Assembly: GCA_003999685.1 (NCBI GenBank)
Contig: CP021221.1
Span: 124,001 to 188,000, forward strand
Source: Taiwanofungus camphoratus
Lineage: Eukaryota; Basidiomycota; Agaricomycetes; Polyporales; Taiwanofungaceae
DNA length: 64,000 bases
Reading direction: 5' to 3'
How positions within the stretch are numbered: the first letter of the stretch is position 1; every line of letters starts with the position of its first letter. A model generated the notes under the pieces. It ran no database searches, was not told the DNA's origin, and saw only the letters and a program-made list of their open reading frames with translations. This document shows positions 57,938-64,000 of this stretch, one piece after another. The position numbers and the translations under genes are program-made.

Positions 57938-60100
57938 ATGGCTTCTCAGCATACGCACGTCCCCAAGAGCCTCATTGACAATCCAGTCTCTTATTATGCA
58001 CAGTATATCGTCCACAGTTATAATGACGAGATCGCTCGGACCATCTTTCGCACGTCATCCAAATTTACCTCCCATTTTCTTGGATGCTTTGATTAACATC
58101 ATGAACGGATGCCCTGGATTACCGACTAAACACCCGTCGCTGTTTCAGGTTCCGGTCCGCAAGAATGCCAAAATTGGTATCATCGGGATAGGTGGATTGT
58201 ACGCCGCGAAGTTGCTCCAAGAGCGCGGCATTGATTATGAGATCCTGGAGGCTTCTTCCTGTACGGGCGGGCGAATCTATACACACGTCATTTTTCTCAG
58301 GAAGAGCACAATTATTACATATGGACTATCACTGTTTGCTGGTTGCTCACGAGTTTCTTGTTCTCAGGAGGTTGGGGCCATGCGCTTCCCCGCTATTCCT
58401 ATCACGTGTCGGCTATTTGAGCTTGTCCTCGAGCTTCAGAAGGTTTCCGGCCTCAAACCTCGATTGAATCTCATGGAATATTATTTCGACAATGCAAATT
58501 CTACCCTCCTGTACAACGAAGTTCTCATGAAGCAAACTTCCGGCATCCATCCAGAGGACTTCCACGTTCGCAACATTCCTCCTGGCTACGGTAAATACGG
58601 CGTAACACGGCTCGTTGACAATGTGTTGAACCCATTTGTCAAGGCTCTTGCTGATGACTACGAAATGAAGAGGCATGCCGGTTGGAATATAACGATGGAG
58701 TATGATATATATTCAACACGGGTGTACATGTCTGGGAATCGCAGTGATAACAAAGAGTATCTGGATGAGCTCAAGAAAATGCCATATCCTACAGAAGTTC
58801 AAGTGGTAAATTGGCTGGAGACATTCGATAGCTCCATTGGTTCGTATGATGTGGCGTTGTCAGAGGCGGTCCTAGATAAACTTGCCTTTGATTACTCTAC
58901 GAGGGAACCAATGCCAACAAGTGGTCAGAAGTGGTTTTGCTTCGAGTGAGTTGTCCAAATTCATGTTCGCATTTCCTTAAACTAATGTGAATTTGCCTCA
59001 AGGGGCGGTCCGGAGACCATCACAGATGCCTTGGTAAACTTACTACAAAATAAACCCATATGCCGGCAATGCTCGTGCGACTGCGATATCGCTTATCCAT
59101 GGAAGTAAAGATCCTGCAGTCTCGTGTTTCCATAACGCCGAAACTCCTCTAGGTCTGGTTCAAGTACATCTTCACAATGGCCGACTCAAATTATACGACC
59201 ACGTCATCAATACTGCCACGTTGCCTTGCTTGCGTGCCATGGATATCACTTCCGCCAAACTCAGCCCTGCTCAGAGCACCGCACTGCGCGAGCTTCAGTA
59301 TGGCCCTTCGACCAAAATTGGAGTCGAGTTCAAGACGGCTTGGTGGGAAGACGCTTGCACGATGAAGAAATATGGCAAGTACGGTCCGATCGTGGGGGGA
59401 CAATCATCGACCGATCGCATGATTCGCACCGTTGTTTATCCGTCTTACGGTGTGAAAAGCGGTCGCAAGTCCACAGTGCTTGTTGTCAGCTACACATGGA
59501 CGGCAGATGCCATACAGTGGAGTTCGCTACTCGGGAAGGAATCTGAGGAACAGCTGAGAAACATCGAAGTGCGAGATCTCGCGGCCGTCCACGGGTTTGA
59601 CGAAACAGGTCTGAAGTTTTTGAAGGAACATGGGTGGCGCACCATGCGTGGAGCTGGGCCAACGACCCGAATACAATGGGTGTGGCATATCGCATTTGTT
59701 CATCTTTTGTGCTTCTCAAGCAATGCGTTCTAGGCGCATTTGGCTTCTTTGGGCCTGGCTAATTTGCCAGCGTGTTCAAGCACCTCACCCGGCCTGCCGC
59801 CGAATGCAGGCTTCACTTTGCGGGTGAGGGGATGAGCACGACTCACGGGTAAGTCCCGATTGCACCCACCGAATCGATGGCCATTTGACATGAGGTTGCT
59901 AGGTGGGTTGTCGGCGCACTTGAAGTGTCGTATCGTGCAGTCCGCGAAATTCTCCTTCTCAGCTTCCCGGATAAATTGGACTCCCGTTCTCCGCCAAGTG
60001 GAGAGGGTGGCTGGTCAGATATTCACATCTTGAAACAAGCTGTCCATGTACGAGACAGAAACGTACGTCTGTCCACCATAGTCACGTACTTCATCCACTT
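57938..60100 (+). pseudogene. L-amino-acid oxidase-like flavoprotein, broken copy C
   Basis: It starts MASQHTHVPKSLIDNPVSYY, then shifts frame near 58070. The FAD motif reads AKIGIIGIGGLYAAKL, two residues shorter than in copy B. A long open part follows (58125-58949), with GAMRFPAIPITCRLFEL, NSTLLYNEVLMKQTSG, YDIYSTRVYMSGNRSD and YPTEVQVVNWLETFD. The third exon region carries TATLPCLRAMDITSAKL, GGQSSTDRMIRTVVYPSYG and RDLAAVHGFDE. Near 59755 the conserved GPGQFA reads GPG-stop-FA (CAG/CAA changed to TAA), and the block before it is out of frame. The end is recognisable to WVVGALEVSYRAVREILL and a degenerate tail. Non-functional by several independent changes. Confidence 0.82.
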
Positions 60101-62694
60101 GATCGTGTTCCTTTATGCATTGAAGGTTAGAATGAATGGTCGGGTGGTTTCCTGCTGAGATGTATCAGCAAACATATCCCTCAGGTGAGATGAGTGAAAG
60201 TCGATTTCGGGCACAAATCCCCCCTTCCCTACATTTATAAGAACTATATTCACACTCATGCAAAACTTGTTCAACCTCAGATAGGAATTATCACTGGGGA
60301 GCATCCAAGCTAGCTTCTATCCTGGGTTTGTCTGTGCTGATGATGGTGCTGGTGCAACGTTTGTGGATGAAGTATGTATGAGCTGTCACGGTAAATACTG
60401 TGTACATTATCCTACAATGTGCCTAGAATATAGGTTAATCTATGTGATAGTATGGAAGCATGTTTTTTGTGAGAGGCAAATGGTTCCCATAAGCACCGCG
60501 GACTCTAGCACGTAATTCACTAATTAGCGTTGATTAACCTAAATTGATTAACCTAGTGTCAATTAGCCCGACCTAATTCACTGGACACTGATTCTATGTG
60601 TATCGAAAGAATCACATCGCATATCAGTGACCTCTGAATGCGATAAAGTAATAGAGCTCATCGACTGTGCATTGTGTTTGACTCGATGTATCGTAGAACA
60701 GCCAGTCGATTGATGCTTCATCAAAGGGAACGAATGTTTTTAATTGATACCACATATGCCCCCGGATTGCATGACTTCCGACTGTGCCGGCGTGTCCATT
60801 TGCAGCCCCTCGTCGCATTACTTAGTCCATGAGTGCTGTCTGCGACCATACAGCGGTGCTCAACCTCGTGTAATATGTGGTCATCGTTGCTCGGGCATAA
60901 ATTTCTCGATAAGACTTCGCAGCGGGGAGCCCGTTCGGTGAACACGACGGAGGTCTCGGCCGTCCGCGTCATCGTTTGGAGAGTCAGTTCCCGGCCATGG
61001 CTTGCCTCACATACGACTCCAACACATCCTAGAATTTAGGCCCTGTTGGGAGACAGGCCGCAGCTGGAAGCACACACCACGGCATGGACAATGCGAGTTC
61101 AAAAACTGGCGGCTGCCCGCGCTCGAGGGCTCCTACTGCGGCTTCAAAACAACCTTCGCTCTCGACATCTGCCAGAGAATTGAAAACTGCCTGTATGGCA
61201 AGTCGAGGCGGCGCCTCGCGACTGTGAACCTCTGCATCGGCAAGAAACAAGCGCAGCCTACCAGCGGAAGACCCGGCCCCGGAGCTCGCCACGACTGCGT
61301 GCGCGACTACATAGCTCGAGCGGCGCGCGTGCTCTGCCGGTCGGTGAGCACGCCACAGTGCGCCCGTCGGCCGTCGGAATAAGAAACCGTCGCAGGCGAC
61401 ACATCTAGAAATGCTGCACTTGGCATGTGCCAGCGCCGCTGCACCGCGGTTAGGAGGAAACATAAGCCTGTAGTGCCGAGGGTCCACGAGTATCATGTGT
61501 CGGTGCTGGCGCAAGGATTTCGTTGTGGTGGGTCCAACGGACATGTGAGCAGCGTGACACGGAACAAGTCAATGGCGCTCGATAAATCCCATTGGACCAG
61601 GCCAACTACCAGAGGAGACGATGAAACGCTGGCACACATCCCGTACAGAGGACGTATACTGGGTATGGGGGCTAGCTAATGCGAGACGCCTGTCTCGGGA
61701 AGCAACGCGAGCGGTTTTCGAAGAGATCTGCCTCAGGGCCTCAAACACGATCGGTTCGATAGAAGATCAAAGGCTGAGGTTGAGCTCACGGGGGATCAAC
61801 CGGGACTGTGAGTTGGGTCTGAACGCGGCACCTCAGTAGCGAAAGAACCGCGGGATTGTTCGAAGGAACCTCAGCGTCGTCTGGGGAAAATAGCAACGAT
61901 GTGACAGTACATGCACCGCCCTGGACTGTTGCTGTCCCATGGTAGCTGTAAAAGTCTGGGATCACAAAGCGAGTGCCACGCTATGTGGGTCGATGATCGC
62001 GGGACTATGGAACCCACGGTAGATCAGAAGTAAATTAGAAGGACCATAATACCGTATCTAACGCGAGGAAAACACCAGGAGAATATGGTGAACACGACTC
62101 TGCGTGATTCCAATACTTTATCAGCACTGTGTTCATGGCCATGTGCCAATTAATATCGTACTAATGAAATGCTGATTTGTCATCAATTGAGGGCGGTCCG
62201 TTCGGGGGAGGATTTCCCGATGCGGCAGGTGAATGATACTCCGTCGTTATGTTGCGATGGCGCGGTAACGATGGGAATTTGGGCATAACGGCTTATCTCG
62301 CCCCTTCATTTTTCCTTCTCATCGCCATCGTCGACGCCCACCAACGCCCACAGCAGCGAGCTCACACGCCAGCACATAGAGCAAGCACAGCGCCACAGTT
62401 CGGGCATTGTCGACTTGCGTCTGTTCGCATCGTACGTGTACATGGCGTTTGCGGTCGCGCACGAGTCTACAGGTGAGGCCGAGGCTCTTCCTATTGTGTG
62501 TCCCAATGCAGGTCAAGTGCTAATTTCATGCGTGCACCCATTGTCTTTGTGGCTCAGACGTCGCTCGCCTTTCTCTCTCCCTCGACCATCCCGCGTCTAC
62601 CTCGCCCTTCCCTTCCCCAGGCTCCCCCTTTCTCCCCCCGCCCCGTCTCAGCGCACACGAGTTTGCTCTACGCCCCACCCCTGCTAATCCTCAC
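60101..62694. other. 2.6 kb without a resolved gene
   Basis: It holds moderately GC-rich frames such as 61029-61544 minus (171 codons) that show no recognisable domain or family block. From about 62290 on, a plus-strand open segment with a donor-like border at 62477 may be a first exon of the SH3 gene. Near 60515-60575 there is a short AT-rich run with repeated gattaacctaaattgattaacctag motifs. Confidence 0.35.
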
Positions 62695-63855
62695 ATGCGC
62701 AGCACCGTCACCAAGCGCCGCAGCGACGACACACCCGTCGCAGGCGAGGACCTCACCCCCACCACCGCCAAGTCGGCGCACCCGCTGCCTAGCGCTTCCC
62801 CGCCCGTGACTCCCACGCCGAATGGCATCACCACCTTCCAGAGTCAAAGCCAGGGCCAGAGCCAGAACCAGAACCAGAGTCAGAACCAGAGCAGAAGCCC
62901 ACCCTCGACGCCCACTATCACCATCCCCGACACCGTGCCCAGCACGCCGCCAAATCTGTCCCCCATCTCCGCCTCCCACCGTGACTCCCTCACCTCCTCG
63001 CGCCCCGCTCCTCCCAGCCCCGCTGTCTCCCGCCGCGCCTCTGCCGCGCTGTCCCGCCGCTCCTCCAGTGCCAAGTCCCGGCGCCAGTCCCGGGTCCCGC
63101 AGATCACGCCCACACACGAGCCGCACGCCTCCTCGTCCTCCCCCCTCGCCCTCGCCACCGAACCCACCACCCCCGTGCCGGCGCCGCCGCCCACCCCGCC
63201 GCCCAAACGGCGCTCGCTGCTCGTCAAGATCCGCGACTTCGCGTTCGCCCCCAGCGACGCGCGCCATGTCGGGCGCGGCACGCACGTCCCACGCGCGAAC
63301 CGCATACGCCGCCGCGCGTCCACCAGCTCCGACGCGTCCTCCTCCTCCGCCGGCTCCGCGCCGCCCCCCGCGGACGACGAGGACCCGCGCGGCGGCTGGG
63401 GTGCGTTCCGCTGGAACACGCTCAGCAGCCACTTCACCTGGGGCGCGCGGCCGCGCGGGGACGCGAGCGCGCCGGGCGCCGCTGCGGGCGGGGGCCCGTC
63501 GCGCACGGACTTTGAGCGCAACTTTGACGTGTCGTCGCCGACGGAGGAGGTGCCGGACCCGTACGGCGACGCCGACAGCCTGAGCGACGGGGAGGACACG
63601 TGCGCGGCGGGCGAGGAGGGCCCGCTCGTGCCGGGGCTGTACCGCGCGCTGTTCGCGTTCGAGCCGGAGGGCACCGCGGAGATGGCGCTCGAGGAGGAGC
63701 AGCTCGTGCACGTTGTTGCGCGCGGCGGCGGTGTCGGCTGGGCGGTCGTGCTGAAGGAGGGCGGCGGGCATGCGCTCGTCCCCGAGAGCTACCTGGAGCT
63801 CGTGCAGCCCGACACGGATACAGACGCGGACGCGGACTCGGACTCGGAGGTGTGA
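62695..63855 (+). CDS. SH3-domain protein with long disordered N-terminus
   Basis: An open frame of 386 aa from ATG 62695 to the TGA at 63853. The first 300 residues are low complexity: Ser/Thr/Pro-rich, a run of alternating Gln with Ser/Asn (QSQGQSQNQNQSQNQS) and polybasic patches (RRASAALSRRSSSAKSRRQ). PAPPPTPPPKRR is itself an SH3-ligand-like motif. Then VKIRDFAFAPSDARHVGRGT and WGAFRWNTLSSHFTWG. The last 65 residues are an SH3 fold: YRALFAFEPEGTAEMALEEE, QLVHVVARGG, GWAVVLKEGG and ALVPESYLELV. Fungal proteins of this shape tend to act in actin or cell-polarity scaffolds; the partner is unknown. The preceding bases gcgcag look like a splice acceptor joining an upstream exon, so the true N-terminus may differ. 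The stop and the 3' part are secure. Confidence 0.82.
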   Translation: MRSTVTKRRSDDTPVAGEDLTPTTAKSAHPLPSASPPVTPTPNGITTFQSQSQGQSQNQNQSQNQSRSPPSTPTITIPDTVPSTPPNLSPISASHRDSLTSSRPAPPSPAVSRRASAALSRRSSSAKSRRQSRVPQITPTHEPHASSSSPLALATEPTTPVPAPPPTPPPKRRSLLVKIRDFAFAPSDARHVGRGTHVPRANRIRRRASTSSDASSSSAGSAPPPADDEDPRGGWGAFRWNTLSSHFTWGARPRGDASAPGAAAGGGPSRTDFERNFDVSSPTEEVPDPYGDADSLSDGEDTCAAGEEGPLVPGLYRALFAFEPEGTAEMALEEEQLVHVVARGGGVGWAVVLKEGGGHALVPESYLELVQPDTDTDADADSDSEV

Positions 63856-64000
63856 GCCCTCGCGCGGCCACGACGAATCCATGCGGGCGTGGAGGATGCC
63901 GCGGTTGGCGTGCGGCTGCGGTCGTCTTGTGTTCTGTAGTTTTTCTGTGTTGTTACCATACGAATCGTCTCCGTTTCACTGCATTTACTGCCATCTTCTT
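63856..64000. other. 3' flank of the SH3 gene
   Basis: 145 bp to the end of the window, presumably the 3' UTR. Nothing else is seen. Confidence 0.4.

Noticed and set aside
61029-61544. 171-codon minus-strand open frame
   Set aside because: GC-rich chance frame is as likely as a gene; no domain, start or splice support.
62668-63882. 404-codon minus-strand open frame opposite the SH3 gene
   Set aside because: Shadow of a very GC-rich coding sequence; low complexity Gly/Arg only.

Overview
The window looks like nuclear DNA of an agaricomycete (mushroom or polypore-type basidiomycete). Genes are compact and cut by many 42-65 nt GT-AG introns with CTNAY-like branch sites. The gene content fits: a heme-thiolate peroxidase, a single-domain MetE-like protein, a DUF6593-like protein, an F-box protein, an L-amino-acid-oxidase array and Tad-like LINEs. 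I hand-spliced gene models from the sequence; for most of them all exon phases close and the family motifs are in register.

Layout. 1-2.9 kb: a CpG-free, AT-rich decayed repeat region containing an ancient copy of the LTR-like element seen at 41-47 kb, plus a CpG-rich hairpin MITE. 2.9-12.7 kb (minus strand): MetE-like methyltransferase, secreted heme-thiolate peroxidase, a 0.77 kb TIR element, and a secreted epoxide hydrolase. 13.3-15.3 kb (plus): IMP dehydrogenase. 15.6-19.3 kb: three paralogues of the ISG12 (IFI6/IFI27-like) membrane family, two of them fused to an N-terminal RING-H2 finger. 21.9-22.7 kb: DUF6593-like protein. 25.2-30.2 kb: RVB1 AAA+ ATPase and NF-YC histone-fold subunit on a short divergent promoter, then an F-box protein. 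32.0-33.3 kb: a 5'-truncated LINE with a 13 bp target duplication, just upstream of an ER DnaJ/TPR co-chaperone (DNAJC3/p58IPK-like, 33.6-35.8 kb). 37.7-38.7 kb: an orphan ORF and a decayed duplicate of the co-chaperone 3' end. 39.0-49.4 kb: a LINE (about 5.3 kb of its own sequence, 14 bp target duplication) broken by two 1.6-1.75 kb TG...CA elements, most simply solo LTRs, one of which carries a third copy. 50.7-60.1 kb: three L-amino-acid oxidase copies, one intact and two broken. 62.7-63.9 kb: an SH3-domain protein.

How things fit together. RVB1 (chromatin remodelling), NF-YC (CCAAT binding), IMPDH (guanine nucleotides) and the DnaJ co-chaperone are housekeeping genes set among accessory, repeat-rich islands. 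The peroxidase and epoxide hydrolase are both predicted secreted or membrane-anchored and lie on the same strand about 3 kb apart, so an oxidise-then-hydrolyse link is possible but unproven. The most unusual protein architecture is the RING-H2/ISG12 fusion. The clearest genome-evolution story is the repeat history: a LINE, LTR insertions into it, and an old LTR copy stripped of every CpG.
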